In this document: positions 12,640 to 23,778 of the stretch, piece by piece
Layout of the letters: the number at the start of each line of letters is the position of its first letter
How positions within the stretch are numbered: the first letter of the stretch is position 1
DNA from: Iris pallida
Taxonomy: Eukaryota > Streptophyta > Magnoliopsida > Asparagales > Iridaceae
DNA length: 64,000 nucleotides
Reading direction: 5' to 3'
NCBI GenBank assembly: GCA_029216955.1
Contig: JANAVB010044017.1
Coordinates: 5,912,529 to 5,976,528 of the forward strand
The notes under the pieces: model-generated
Database searches by the model: none
What the model saw: the letters and a program-made list of their open reading frames with translations, nothing else
What the model was told of the DNA's origin: nothing
Translations under genes and position numbers: made by a program

Positions 12640-12980
12640 TGTACTTCGCACGAACGCATCGAGGCACATGGCGCTCATACGCTCGTTTTATGCGCGAATT
12701 GCATGAACGAGGCGTATGCTCGTGGAGTACGCATGTAGAGTACGCACGTGACGTACACTAGTGGCGTACTCTCCTAGCGCACTTTCGTGCCTACTAGAGT
12801 GGCGTACATTAATGGCATACTCTCGTGGCGTACTATCGTGCATACTTACATGGAGTACTCACGTGGCGTACTAGGCGTACTCGTGTGGGGTACTGGCATG
12901 GCGTACTCGCATGGCATACCCTCGAGGCGTACTCGCGTGGGGTACTCGTATGGTCTACTCCCATGGTGTACTCGTGTGAC
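12640..12980. repeat. Degenerate GGCGTACTC minisatellite in solo LTR
   Basis: Many imperfect copies of a roughly 18-bp unit containing TGGCGTACTCGTGTGG lie about 200-500 bp upstream of the LTR's TATA box, within its U3. It is GC- and CpG-rich compared with the surrounding DNA. The reading frame through it merely reflects the repeat. Confidence 0.75.
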
Positions 12981-13529
12981 GCATGAGGTAGGCATGGGGT
13001 ACGAGGCACGCGGCGTGGACGGCACTATCAGCGTTCGGCGTGGGCGGCATTGTCAGCGTGCTGCTGCACGCTGCTGTGTCTCGCATAGGACTCTGGGACC
13101 TAGATTTTTTGGGATCTGGTCGGGCACCGCGCATGCGCACATTTGCATCTTTATGCGCGCATGGGTGATGTTCTTCTCTATAAATAGATATGCACTCTCT
13201 CTATTTGTGTTATTGAAAAAACCAAAGAGTGCAGTGAGTTCGTGAGCTTCTAGAAAGCTTAAGTGTCTGAATCAAATTTGAGTTCCAAGTTCTTCCAAGA
13301 GTGATTAAGAGCGTTCAGAAGTTCTTGCTAGAACTTGCTGGTTCCTGGGAGCAAATCGTGGATAGGACGAATCTTGCTTTGAGTACCGGTGACCTTGTTC
13401 ACCCCAACAAAGAGTTTCTTTCATATATTTTTTTTGTCTTTGTTCTTTCTCATTGTAGCGTCTGCGACGCAAAGGAACACTTTTACACTTTGTTATTGTA
13501 TTTTGCATTTTCTTGTAGTCAGTTTGTAT

Positions 13530-14190
13530 TAGGGGTGTGCATCGGTCAGTGGTCGACCTATTTGGTCCCAACCGAAGTCGAATTGAAGTTAATCGGTTTG
13601 AAAATAAGCAAAATCGAACCAAACCAATCAAATGGTCGGTTCGGTTTTAAAACCGACCGACTTGGTTCGGTTTGGATCGGTTCGACTTGGTCGATTTTGA
13701 GCACATAAAAAAATAGACTGTATGCTTCTTCTTTTTTGTGAAACCTCAGTCAACTTGCACGTTGCAACAGTATATACATTCAGCGGCTTCAATCAACTTG
13801 CACTTCAATTCAATTTTTAACTTGCACTTCAATTCAATTTTTTTTTAACTTGCACTTCAATTCAAATTTTTTTAACTTGAACTTCAATTAAATTCAGCAG
13901 CTTCAATTCAACTTGCACTTCAATAGTAAATACAAACCTCAGTCAACTTGCACTTCAAAAAACTTGGACTTCAATTCTGCAGCTTCAATTCAATTTTTTT
14001 AAACCTAATTACTTAACAAGGATTTGGTTCGGTTCGGTTCGATTTAGACGGGTTTTAGCATAATTAAACCGTGAACCGAACCGAACCGGTCGGTTTTAAA
14101 AAAATTGAAGTCGAACCAAACCAACCGAATCATCGGTTCGGTTTGGCTTGGTTCGATTTGGTCGGTTTGACTTAATTGTGCACAGCCCTA
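13530..14190. mobile_element. hAT-type non-autonomous element (661 bp)
   Basis: The ends are TAGGGGTGTGC and GCACAGCCCTA, with a perfect 8-bp TSD GTTTGTAT (13522-13529 and 14191-14198). Subterminal zones are dense in CGGTTCGGTT-like repeats, a usual hAT feature. The core repeats AACTTGCACTTCAATTC in about six copies. It lies inside the solo LTR downstream of its promoter. No transposase. Confidence 0.92.
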
Positions 14191-14575
14191 GTTTGTATGA
14201 TATTCTTAGTGCTTCATTTGAGTTGGTTTGAGCGCAGACTGTGTCATGTGCTTTCTTCCCCTCTCCCGGTATTGGCTAGAGAGCAGACTTTGAGACTTGC
14301 ATAGATCTCTACGCATTTCTTAGATCTCTCCACTCTTTAGATCTGTCTTCGGGACCAACACGTATTCATGCAACATAGGTGATACATTGTACCTATTTGA
14401 AAATGCCCATATCATGTATCAGTATCGTGTCCTTATCTGTATTTGTGCCCGTACTCGTGCAACATAGCCAACCATTTATACTTGCATAGTTGTATGACTG
14501 ACGGATGCCACTTGTGAACTTGACCAATTTAATCCAATGTACCACATAGCTGGTTGTATCTTCCATGTCCATGTG

Positions 14576-14819
14576 CAAGGTTGTAAAAGTCGCTAGGTGC
14601 TAGTCGGGCAGATATCGGGCGCCTAGAGCCTAGTTCGCATAGGCGGACGCCTAGTTATAGGTGTTTCAAAAAGAAAAAAAAACATTGCTAAAAATTGCGA
14701 CAATTGTCCATAAACTCAAAAGCATGCAAAGTCAGGCGTCGGAGAACACTAGGTGGGCGTCTAGGCGGACATCGGGCGCCTAGTGCCTAGGTGCTGCCTA
14801 GGCCGATTTTAGAACATTG
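14576..14819. mobile_element. hAT-type MITE, relative of 11693-12423
   Basis: Ends CAAGGTTGTAAAAGTCG and, inverted, CAATGTTCTAAAATCGG. The flanking octamers TCCATGTG (14568-14575) and TTCATGTG (14820-14827) match at 7 of 8. It carries the same CGCCTAG subterminal units as the larger copy 2.2 kb upstream. Confidence 0.85.
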
Positions 14820-14827
14820 TTCATGTG

Positions 14828-15945
14828 TTGGACGTGGACCATGGTACTAATGGGATGTTATTGTGCCCCACCTATCAGCCTCTTGTCAAATATTTTTTTG
14901 TGATTTTGTAAGAAAATTATATTCTAAAGTCATTCTTGGATACTTCAACACATTGAGAAACACACACCAAAACTTCTTTGGTACATGTTGCAGAAAGCGA
15001 GGAGTTCTATTTTTCTTTTAACTTGACCATAATAGTCACATGACTCACATCAAGGATTTAGAAGAGCATATTATGATTTGGTATATGCTTGAGTTTAATC
15101 TTGCCTAGTTATGGAAATTTGTCGGTTCTCACTTCTCAGGTTGCTTGAGTTTAATATGCATTAATAGAATGTAGGTTTCACAGCTTGCTGACTGGTAACC
15201 AAAATTTCATGGTAATATTCTATTGCCCATTGGGTAGTCCTTCGCAAGGAATTGGGCACGCCTCAAAGAGGATGGAGTTAGGTCAATGTTTAGTCCTAAA
15301 AGCTTCACAGATGCTTCTTTGAAGCTTTCTCAGTGTTGATTTTGTATATGTTTTAAGCAGTTTTCATTTTGTTAAAGTTTGTTTCTCACTATGATAGTGT
15401 GCTTTTATATCTGCTGAGGGATTTCCTCTTTATGACCCAGCACCATTTTTCTTTATTGAATGCAACCTTTTTAAATATCAATGATGTTAATGTACTTGTT
15501 ACACTCCTATTTTGTCTTCACTATATTGATTCTCAAGTTTATTGCAGGGTGCCTGGTCTCTGTGTTTGGTGTTCCATCTTCCTAGTTGATGAAGCTTTCT
15601 CTCACTCTGGCCGCTGTGAAAAAGTCTTGCAACTCTCGCACCTCTAAGTGGGTGTGTGGTCATAATGAAAGAGTGACCACATCATTCTCCCTGTACGGAT
15701 CAAGAACATCTTATATTTGGAGACTTTGTCGTGTTTTGGAGGGTCTTTCTCTTGATTATGGCTAATGAGAGCAGTGGATAGGAATCAAATCTGCACAGCA
15801 GAGTAGTCAATCATTCTATGTAGTCGTCGTCGATTCCACTATGTAGCTTGCACTTGTCTTTGTATCTGGAGATAGCCTCTTAATCTCCTATAGCTTCTCA
15901 TCATTCGAATTATGAGTGCTTGAAGCTGTCTGGCTCTCGATTATA
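14828..15945. other. 5' flank / untranslated region of LRR gene
   Basis: No protein-coding match. A good acceptor (TTTATTGCAG, ending at about 15547) followed by GC-richer sequence up to the ATG at 15946 is compatible with a 5' untranslated exon. Transcript data would be needed to decide. Confidence 0.4.
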
Positions 15946-17398
15946 ATGGTTATATTTGCATGCTTTTCCTCGAGCAACCATAACCAAAGATCAAAGGTAT
16001 GTTAAAACTGTTGATAAAGTTTGTTGCTTGTAATTGCCTTTTAACTTGAGCTAAGTGTTCTAAGTGCCATGTCTTTCAACCTCCTTCAGAAGGTTCAAAA
16101 GTTGGGTGGTATGGTGCGTTCAAGTTCTGAAGAAAAGACTCGAGGTTCTGCGAGTACAAAAGCAAAGACTGATGCATATAGTCATTCAAATAATAGCGTG
16201 GAGCAACTTACAAGTCCCTCTTCTCATGAGGATTGCTGGAAGTCAGAAAATTTAAATAGTGATTTCTATCCGGATCAGGATAGTGAAGAATTCAATCAGA
16301 GGATGCGCATGAAAAAATGTCAGTCTCTTGGATGCATACTGGATGAAGATAGAGGTTTCTCTGGTGGAGGTGTCACAGATGATGATGAAATTGGGAGAGG
16401 GGCTTCATTTAATCATTCTCATGGAAAGAATATGATGAGAATGAATGGTTTGGTAAACGACATTACATCCGCTGAGTTATACATCCCTGAAAACTTGGAA
16501 ACTTGTTTTCATGATCAGCATGAAGAACGTGATTCGGTTCAACCTTTCCATATGATTTCTGGCGATCTCCATCATGAATCTCTCTTCTCTATAGAGGCTT
16601 TGCAACAGTTTGATCAAGAGCAGCATGCTGATGTAGACGAGCAATCTGCTGACCGTGTGACTAACTCTGGATGCTTATCATCAGATATCCCTCCTGCCTT
16701 AGCAAGATCACAATCGGTAAATCACCCCAGGGACACAACCGGCGCTACTGAAGGTGTCTTGACTGATAAAGTCATGGGCCTTAGGTTCAGATCATTTGAA
16801 AATTTACATTCTCCGCAGGAATCTGATTTTGATAGGGAAGGTGCAGCTTGTCATGTAGAGTCGGAGAAAGAGCAGCTTCTCTCAAATGCATCTGCATCTG
16901 ATTTAGATGGTAAGTCTAACGATGGATATGATTCCCGCAACTATAATGTGGTAGGTAATGAGGGAAAGGTACTTGAGACTGATGATGTCAAGATAAAGAA
17001 CATTCAGCTTGAATCCCCCATCTTAGAATGTGATGAACTAAATCCTAGAGATTTCAGCATCTAGCGAATACAAGACTGGATTAGCAAAATTGGTATTGGC
17101 AGTGATTGTATTGTGGAAGAACCTGGGGATAGCTCTGCTTCATTTTCTAACCAAGAAACCACAAAGCTTGATGCTAGAAGTCAGCTTGGCAAGGAAGTGG
17201 CTTACAACTATATCTCATCCTTGACTGCCACAGCCTCAACAGCACAGATGTCAAATCTTGGATTGGTTGCTGTCCCGTTTCTTACTGCCTTTGTTGGACT
17301 TAGAGTGCTAAATTTATCAGGCAATGCTATAGGTATGCATTTCATACTGGCATCTTTGAAGTGGGATACCATTTACATTAACTTCTAATTAATTTTAC

Positions 17399-18311
17399 GG
17401 CTTAATTGCTAATTGCTACCCTCAACTATCACACTTTTTCAAGTTGATACCCTAAACTTTTTTTCGTAACAGATTGATACCTCAACTATTTTTTTTTTTT
17501 CAACTTAATACCTAACATTTTAAAAAACCCCAAAATGCCCTTATCCCTTCCCTCCCTCCATCCCCTCCCCCACTCCGCCCCCCCCCCCCCCCCCCCCCCC
17601 ACCCCCCACCCCCCCCCCCCCCCCCTGCTAGCTCCGGCCGACCCCCCCCCTTCTCGCTTCCGGCCGAACCCCCCCCCCCTCCTCGCTTCCCGCACCCCCC
17701 TTCCCAGCCCCCCCTCCTCCTCCAATATCCATGTCGGATCCGAACACGACCCGGAGGATCCGGCAAGGAGCTCGCGGGCGCTGGCGTTGACGAGGAAGCG
17801 GCGGCCGAGGGAAGAGCAGGCGGGGGCTCCGTGGCCGTCGAGGAAGCAGTGTCCGACCTCGCGGATGGCGTCCACGTGGCCGAGGAGGGCGGCGCGGGTG
17901 GCGAGGACGAAGCCGGCGCGGGGGTTCCTGGAGGCCGCGGGACCGCCGGAGCCGTTGAAGCGGACGACGGCGAGGGAGAACGCGGCGGCGGCGTGGGAGC
18001 CCAGCGCCGCTCGCGCCATCAGAGCCGCGCCGGAGCTAGCAGAGGGGGGGGGGTGCAGGCGAGGGCGGCGGAGGGGGATGGTGCAGGCGAGGCGGGGCGG
18101 GGGGGGGGGGGGGGGGGGGAGGGGGGGTGCGGAGGGGAGAGGGGGGGGGTGGCCTGGAGTAGAGGGGGGGGGGGTGAGTGGTAGTTTTAAAATTTGGGTA
18201 AGGGCATTATTGTCCAAAAAATTATCTGGGTATCAAGTTGTTACAAAAAAAAGTTTAGGGTATCAACTTGAAAAAGCGTAATAGTTGAGGGTATCAAGTA
18301 GCAATTAAGCC
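17399..18311. mobile_element. Pack-MULE-type element in LRR intron 2
   Basis: It is bounded by GGCTTAATTGCTA and its inverse, with long terminal inverted repeats of about 70 bp that include TCAAGTTGATACCCTAAAC. A perfect 9-bp TSD, TAATTTTAC, flanks it (17390-17398 and 18312-18320). A 9-bp TSD with long inverted repeats is the signature of the Mutator superfamily. The interior is strikingly GC-rich against the AT-rich intron, with long C and G runs, and holds a piece of a cellular gene (17738-18031). It makes up most of the 1113-bp intron 2. Confidence 0.9.
17738..18031 (-). pseudogene. Captured F-box/MYND (At1g67340-type) gene fragment
   Basis: About 95 codons on the minus strand resemble the Sel1-repeat region of plant F-box proteins with a MYND zinc finger (At1g67340/At5g50450 type). 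Recognisable blocks are ALMARAALGSHAAAAFSLAV, VRFNGSGG, LATRAALLGHVDAIREVGHC and GRRFLVNASARELLA. F-box and MYND domains are absent. The open frame extends either side only through proline- and glycine-rich low complexity. I recognised the family from memory. The fragment is probably a copy of an exon acquired by the Mutator-type element; no evidence of expression. Confidence 0.75.
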
Positions 18312-19423
18312 TAATTTTACAAATGTATCTTGCTATTACTACATACCTTGTTCTGTTAGTATATGTGACGGTTCTCGGTAGCTGTTTAGATTTACAGAAA
18401 TCAGCGGTTTCTGATCCATTTTCATTTCAAAACATGTCCGTCCAGTTCGTATTACTGCAGGAGCTCTTCCGAGAGGACTTCACATGCTAAATTTATCGAA
18501 GAACAATATTGCAGTCATTGAAGGTCTTCGTGATTTGACACGCCTCCGTGTATTGGACCTGAGTTACAACCGAATCATTAGAATTGGCCATGGTACGCAA
18601 CTTTTTTGAAATTTTGTCCATTTTTAGCTTGAGATATTGGGAAACTATTTGAAATATTTTTTTCTACTTGGGACTTGTAATGCACAAATACAGTTTTTAA
18701 TATCAAAGTCCGGTGCATGTTCAGCAATAATAGGAGAAAGAAGCAAAGTTTTGGTCTTCTAAGCTAAAGAAGAAAAAAGAGAGAGCGTTGTATCAAATAA
18801 TAAGATGCACCAGAAGTAGGGGAGCCCAGTGTGGCTAAGACCAAAGTAGAGGGGACTTATGTGTTCCTTTTTTTAGTAACTGTCCCATAAAACTAAAAGT
18901 TAGTTTATCAGAGTCCAGTATCTTTGACATAAGCAAGATAAAGGACATTAAATACTATTAATATTATGGCTCTTTGCACATCCATTTTACTGTGGACAAC
19001 TTATGGGATTATTGTAATTGTTGATTGAGTTCATATGTTTACTCAATTCTTTAAGAAGATCCACATTATGAAGGTTCACTCTCGTCATTTCTAAGTAAAT
19101 GGACGCTATGCTTAAGGTGAAAATTTATTGTGTAGTATTGTCATTGGAACTAGAACAGATCTTGGTTCAGTTTGTTTTCTGCTCAACATCAAACACATAA
19201 GCTATGTGTGAATGAATTTATTTAGGTATTGGAACAGAAATTTGAGTATTGATCATTTATTTAATTGATGACTCGACATGGCTCTTTAAAGGTCATGTAA
19301 ATTAGTATGAATTGGCTATTTAAAAAGGTTAAACGTTCGGTCAAAACTAAATTAATAACGTGGATCTGCATATTGGACTACCTATCCGGGAACTGGCTGA
19401 TACAGACGCCATCGCCTGTTAAT

Positions 19424-19837
19424 CAAGGTTTGCAGTATCGGAATCGGTATTGGATCCTTTCTATGAGTATTGGGATCGGCGGCTTCGGATCGGCTTCGGA
19501 TCAGAATATCGTATTTTTTGGTATCAGGAAACAAATAAATAAGATTAGACTATTAAAAATTCAGTAGAAATATTTTATACATTTAGGCATGATTTTAAGT
19601 ATTTTCTGTCAGTAGTTTTGAAATTGAATGAAATAATAGTCACCCTTGCCGATTGGTTTATAAGTTTCCTTCTTTTACATAATTTTACACCCTTGTTCGT
19701 CGTTTTTTTTCCGTTCAATTTTCTTTGCCGAATTGACTAAAAAAGAAACCTCCAATGTAGGGTATCGGATCTGGATATGTCAAATCGTACTGGTATCGGC
19801 CATATCGGATTTGTATCGGCTAATACTGCAAACTATG
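19424..19837 (+). mobile_element. hAT-type MITE, TATCGG family copy 1 (intron 3)
   Basis: The ends CAAGGTTTGCAGTATCGG and, inverted, CATAGTTTGCAGTATT are flanked by CTGTTAAT (19416-19423) and TTGTTAAT (19838-19845), 7 of 8 identical. Subterminal zones repeat GTATCGG. Related copies lie at 23779-24268 and 25941-26405. It sits in intron 3 of the LRR gene. Confidence 0.88.
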
Positions 19838-20522
19838 TTGTTAATCTCTAGTACTGAGCAAATTTTGCAAGTACCTCGTTTGTAATCAATAAAAGTTGTG
19901 ATAAAAAGGGGAAAAAAGAGTTGAATCTTTGCATTTTTAATACTAACCAACTTGTCTTTTTAACTCTGAAGGTTTGGCTTCTTGTTCCTCCCTAAAGGAG
20001 CTGTATCTAGCTGGAAACAAGATCAGTGAGGTAGAAGGCTTGCACCGGCTCCTCAAACTGAACGTTTTAGATCTTCACTCCAACAAACTTTCTACTGCGA
20101 AAGGCCTCGGTCAGCTTGCTGCTAATTACGGCTCTCTGCAAGTAATTAACCTGGACTGGAATCCTGCCCAGAGGAACGTGGGGGAGGAACAGCTCAAGAA
20201 GCACCTGCTCAGCCTCCTTCCGAACCTAGTGTACTACAACAAGCGCAGCGTCAGAGCGGGCAGCACGAAAGAAACCTCGGACCGTCCACCCCGATCAGCT
20301 CTTGACCGCGGCAGCACGAGGACACAAAACAAAATGTCGCGAAGGCCATCACATGGTTCAGGTCTCCACAAGTTGTCGTTGAACCCCATCATCCGATCGA
20401 GTCATGCTGGAGGCCCATCGAGGCAGCTCAAGAGCAGAAATGTAGTCACTCGTCATCATATGCACCTACCTCCTCTTGCTGCATCTAAATCACCGGACCA
20501 TATGCCGGAGGTTGATAACTAA

Positions 20523-21335
20523 AGTTCGCAACCAAGTAATCCTCCTATTATTAGACGAATCCTAAGCGTGGGAAATCCTTCTTGAATGAATAAATGGTAA
20601 CAAATGGATACTTGATTTAGCCCTTTATATGTAATTTGTGCTCATGTTTATGTATCTAGCCATGTGACAATTCTCGGTGTATTATTGCACTACTTCTTTC
20701 TGAGGTTGGTTCTTTGGCTGATCCGGTGAAGTCTTGAGTTTGTTTTGTTTAACTGGAGGCTTGGAGAGTAATCTTCTGGGAGGAGAATGGCTTTCATTTT
20801 GCTGATCCAAGTTTGCAATTGTATTTATAATTATATCTAAAATTGTTTCGATGTGAATATAAAGCTATCAACATGTAGCTCGAAGAAACGGATGATGGTC
20901 ATGTCCACTTTATTCTTCTGTGGAGGGGAAAAAAAAATGATTGCAACTCTCAGTTTTCGACATGATATAACTAAGCTCGAAGAAATGGACTCCAACCTTA
21001 CTTTCCAGAATGCAAGCGACGCACACACCAAGTGATGCTAGGAGTATGAATTGGATATTAATAAGAGCATGACCTGCAGTTGTGTGATCTTCTCTAGTAG
21101 TGTGTTTCGAGAAGATCAACCCTACCTGATTCTTGCTTCTACTTAAACTCCATTGTTGTAGTCAGGATTGGAATGAGCCTTCAAGTTCTTGCAAGTTGCT
21201 CCAGAGATTTTCTTTCTACAAAATTGCCAGCATGTATTAGATTTCTTCACTCTCTTTTAAGTTTTGGTGCTCTAGTGTGACTTGAATGGATCAGCTGTGC
21301 CATTATGTTGGATCTAAAGACCTATATGTATGCAA
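20523..21335. other. 3' flank of LRR gene
   Basis: It contains AATAAA at 20589-20594, 67 nt after the stop codon, consistent with the gene's 3' UTR. No other gene is seen. Confidence 0.5.
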
Positions 21336-21476
21336 TAATGCTAAGTCTACTACCAAATGCTTACAACCCACTTACAACCACTCACCCATTGCTGACATGT
21401 GGGCATGGCCCACATGTCAGCAATGGGTGAGTGGTTGTAAGTGGGTTGTAAGCATTTGGTTGTAACTGTAGCATTA
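21336..21476. mobile_element. Foldback MITE with 53-bp perfect arms
   Basis: Arms 21352-21404 and 21408-21460 are exact inverted repeats of 53 bp around a 3-nt centre. The palindrome continues imperfectly to TAATGCTA...TAGCATTA. TA on both sides would fit a Tc1/mariner-type duplication, but this is ambiguous. The transcript would form a long hairpin of the kind processed to small RNA. Confidence 0.85.
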
Positions 21477-23225
21477 CTCGTATGTATGCGCTTCCCATGA
21501 GGCATACAAAATGTGGATTTGACAAGTTAGGTCATTTCCACCAATATGGAGTGGCCATTTCCGCAACTAGAACTTGTACCCGCTAACACTTGCCAGTTTT
21601 TCTTGATCTAAGAATCTTGTTCTTAAACATGCCATCTCGGTGACCAAACAAAACAGAGCATACCACTCCAGATGATATCACAAGAAAAACATTTGGTTAG
21701 CCCAGGCACATCAAGTTTCTTGAAATATTTTACGAACCACCAAAAACATGCAGTGCAGACAGTGGCCCCGACAACACATCTCTCAGCAAAAAAATCACTT
21801 CAAACTTTGGATGATGAACAAGAAAATTCTTCGACCGAATTAAAAATCGATATCCAATTTTAACAGCAGGATGACGACACAAAGTTCAGACAGGAAAGCA
21901 GACAGACTACCATCAGTTTAATACACAGCATAGTCCTCTAAACAGAAACCACATTCTGTATTCCTCATTCCATTACCCTGCCTTTCGACTCTAGTTCTCT
22001 GTAGCATGAAAGAGGAGTTAACATTAGAATTGAGCCTATTGCTAACAAAACAAAGTAACAATAAAAAAAAACACAAATACAGAAGAAATTATAGCTAACA
22101 TATAATAGAAACTTAAATAAGAGCTAAATTACAGGTATTGATTAGTTTGTTCCATCGACTTCTGTCAAGAGCTAGGTATGAGACGAGATAAAATTCATTA
22201 TACCCATCCAGTAGCAATATGAACTTGCAATGATTGCAATGATGAAAAAGGATAAGAATATGCTAAGCATGTCATAATTTAAAGCAAAACCTCAAACAAT
22301 GCAAATTTTACTTAATTAGCAAGCTCTGTACATGATCTTCGAAGAATACATGAGGCTATAAATAATGTTATATGATTGTCATCCTTCTTGATCTGATATT
22401 CATCAAGCATCTGCAAAATCAAGGCCCCAATGATATACGTAGTAAGCTCCATGCACAGAGCACCAACACAAGATAACATTAAAATTTAAAACAATGACAT
22501 GTTCCCAAAAAAACTATCTTAACAAGATCATCAGAGACAAGGTTATGTGTGAATAAAACAAAACTAAAGTTGAGATAACTGGAAATAGGTGCGCATACCA
22601 ACAATTAATTCCATAATATTTTATAAAGCAACAATAACCAAGCTTTATCCTGGATATTAGGAGTTGGCTACTTGAACACTTTTCCTAATTTAAAGTAAAA
22701 GGAACACTTCAATAATTAGGTGGACAGTTTATGACCATGCTCCTTGTTGAAGAGGATTAGCATCGTCAAGGGCGGCGAACCCACCATAGGAAGAGAGGGA
22801 ATGACCGCTCCCCTTGACTTTTCTGTTTTTTGTATTTTGTCTTTGAGTGTCCTATATTTAATTTAATTTTATTAGATATTAACTAAATGATGGTTGCTCA
22901 CTTGGTTAAGTTATGGGCTTCATACTCAAGAGGGATTAGAAGGCAAATCATTATGGAAAAAGAACCTTCAACCCACAAAATCCACGGGTGCCTCTTATCT
23001 GCTATGGACTTCAATAGTATCATCATAACACAGTGTATAAGATTTAAAACGCTCTGGACCTCTGTTGCACGAATATGGACACAGAATGCATGCATTTTCA
23101 GATAGATACTAAGTACTCACCTATATTGCACGAACACACACACAATAGGGATACACACACCATTTACCCATGTCCATGCAACATAGTTCTGGACCAGAAT
23201 AAGTTCTACTATTTGGAACCACTTG
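21477..23225. other. Non-coding stretch
   Basis: AT-rich sequence in which I see no gene or clean element boundary. Motifs near 23060-23190 (GTCCATGCAACATAG and relatives) also occur around 14380-14470, suggesting scattered remnants of one old repeat. Confidence 0.5.
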
Positions 23226-23350
23226 CCTCTGGCGAAAGATATGGGTATTGTTAGTGTTGCAGAGGACATAGCCCTTAACAGAGCCGAATGGAAGAAGAGG
23301 ATTAAAAAAATCGACTCCATAAATTTGGGATAAAGAGTTTGTTGTTGTTG
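23226..23350 (+). mobile_element. RTE LINE 3' end
   Basis: The translation EDIALNRAEWKKRIKK (near 23256-23310) and the following ATTTGGGATAAAGAGTTTG with a GTTGTTGTTG tail match the characteristic 3' end of plant RTE LINEs. It is a heavily 5'-truncated copy. Confidence 0.75.
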
Positions 23351-23419
23351 CCTCTGGTGAACTGGGGCATGAGAAGGCTCGAGATTTGAATTAAAACCTG
23401 ATGCAAAGTGAATAAGTAT

Positions 23420-23482
23420 AAACATAACAACAAAAACAATAATGCATTCTTTATCCCAAATCTTTGGGATTGGCAAATGAAA
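23420..23482 (-). mobile_element. RTE LINE 3' end fragment (inverted)
   Basis: Read on the minus strand it has AAAGATTTGGGATAAAGAA, then a degenerate TTGTTTTTGTTG tail. This is the same 3' end as the copy just upstream but in opposite orientation. Confidence 0.55.
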
Positions 23483-23778
23483 TATTTCTTCTCCATCAAA
23501 TAAACTATAAAAATAATTTATATTTTACTGTTTAAGAGCCCCTTATAGTTTACATGATTTCCACTGCAATATCAGTTCAAAGTCGGCCCATTCAGCAATT
23601 CATGCAATACCGAAGTACAAGGTACATGATGTGAAAACACATGGACTAAGGTCCATGCCATGTAGTGCTTAACTAAAGTCTCCATATCACTAGACCAAGA
23701 AATAGCAACCGCCTTTCTTACAAGCCAAACTAACATTTTACATACTAATTTCTGCCTGCATAAACAACCTATAAAAAC

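Larger units (their letters stand above)
11626..14360 (+). mobile_element. Solo LTR with two nested hAT elements
   Basis: It starts TGTTGGTG (11626), ends ACCAACA (14360), and is flanked by a perfect 5-bp TSD, CGTAT (11621-11625 and 14361-14365). No second LTR or internal domain is attached, so it is a solo LTR left by LTR-LTR recombination. Removing the two nested hAT elements and their TSDs leaves about 1.33 kb. A TATA box, TATAAATA, lies at 13179-13186 on the plus strand and gives the orientation. The TGTTGG...CCAACA ends suggest Copia, but no coding region confirms this. Confidence 0.9.
15946..20522 (+). pseudogene. LRR protein, outer arm dynein light chain 1-like, with in-frame stop
   Basis: Coding exons are placed at 15946-15996, 16090-17332, 18446-18592 and 19972-20522, all with GT...AG introns and a consistent phase (1992 nt, 664 codons). 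The first exon encodes MVIFACFSSSNHNQRSK, which fits the MVxFxCF...SKK start typical of this plant family; this is why I reject the ATG at 16069, which falls in intron 1's pyrimidine tract. A long acidic/serine-rich disordered region follows. The C-terminal part has SDS22-type leucine-rich repeats: VLNLSGNAIVRI, LNLSKNNIAVIEGL, VLDLSYNRI, ELYLAGNKISEVEGL, VLDLHSNKL. It ends in a basic tail. Such repeats mediate protein binding; the plant role is poorly defined. One TAG (17062-17064, codon 342) splits the frame between FSI and RIQDWI, while everything else looks intact. It could be a recent null allele, a sequencing error or a truncated product. AATAAA at 20589 may serve polyadenylation. Confidence 0.85.

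Noticed and set aside
12787..13245. A 152-codon protein gene
   Set aside because: The frame runs through the GGCGTACTC minisatellite and past the LTR's TATA box; no family resemblance.
16069..16089. ATG at 16069 as the start of the LRR protein
   Set aside because: It lies in the pyrimidine tract of a better-supported intron, and splicing restores the family N-terminus from 15946.
17486..18281. Long proline-, glycine- and arginine-rich frames on both strands
   Set aside because: Outside the F-box-like piece (17738-18031) they come from C and G homopolymer runs in the Mutator-type element.
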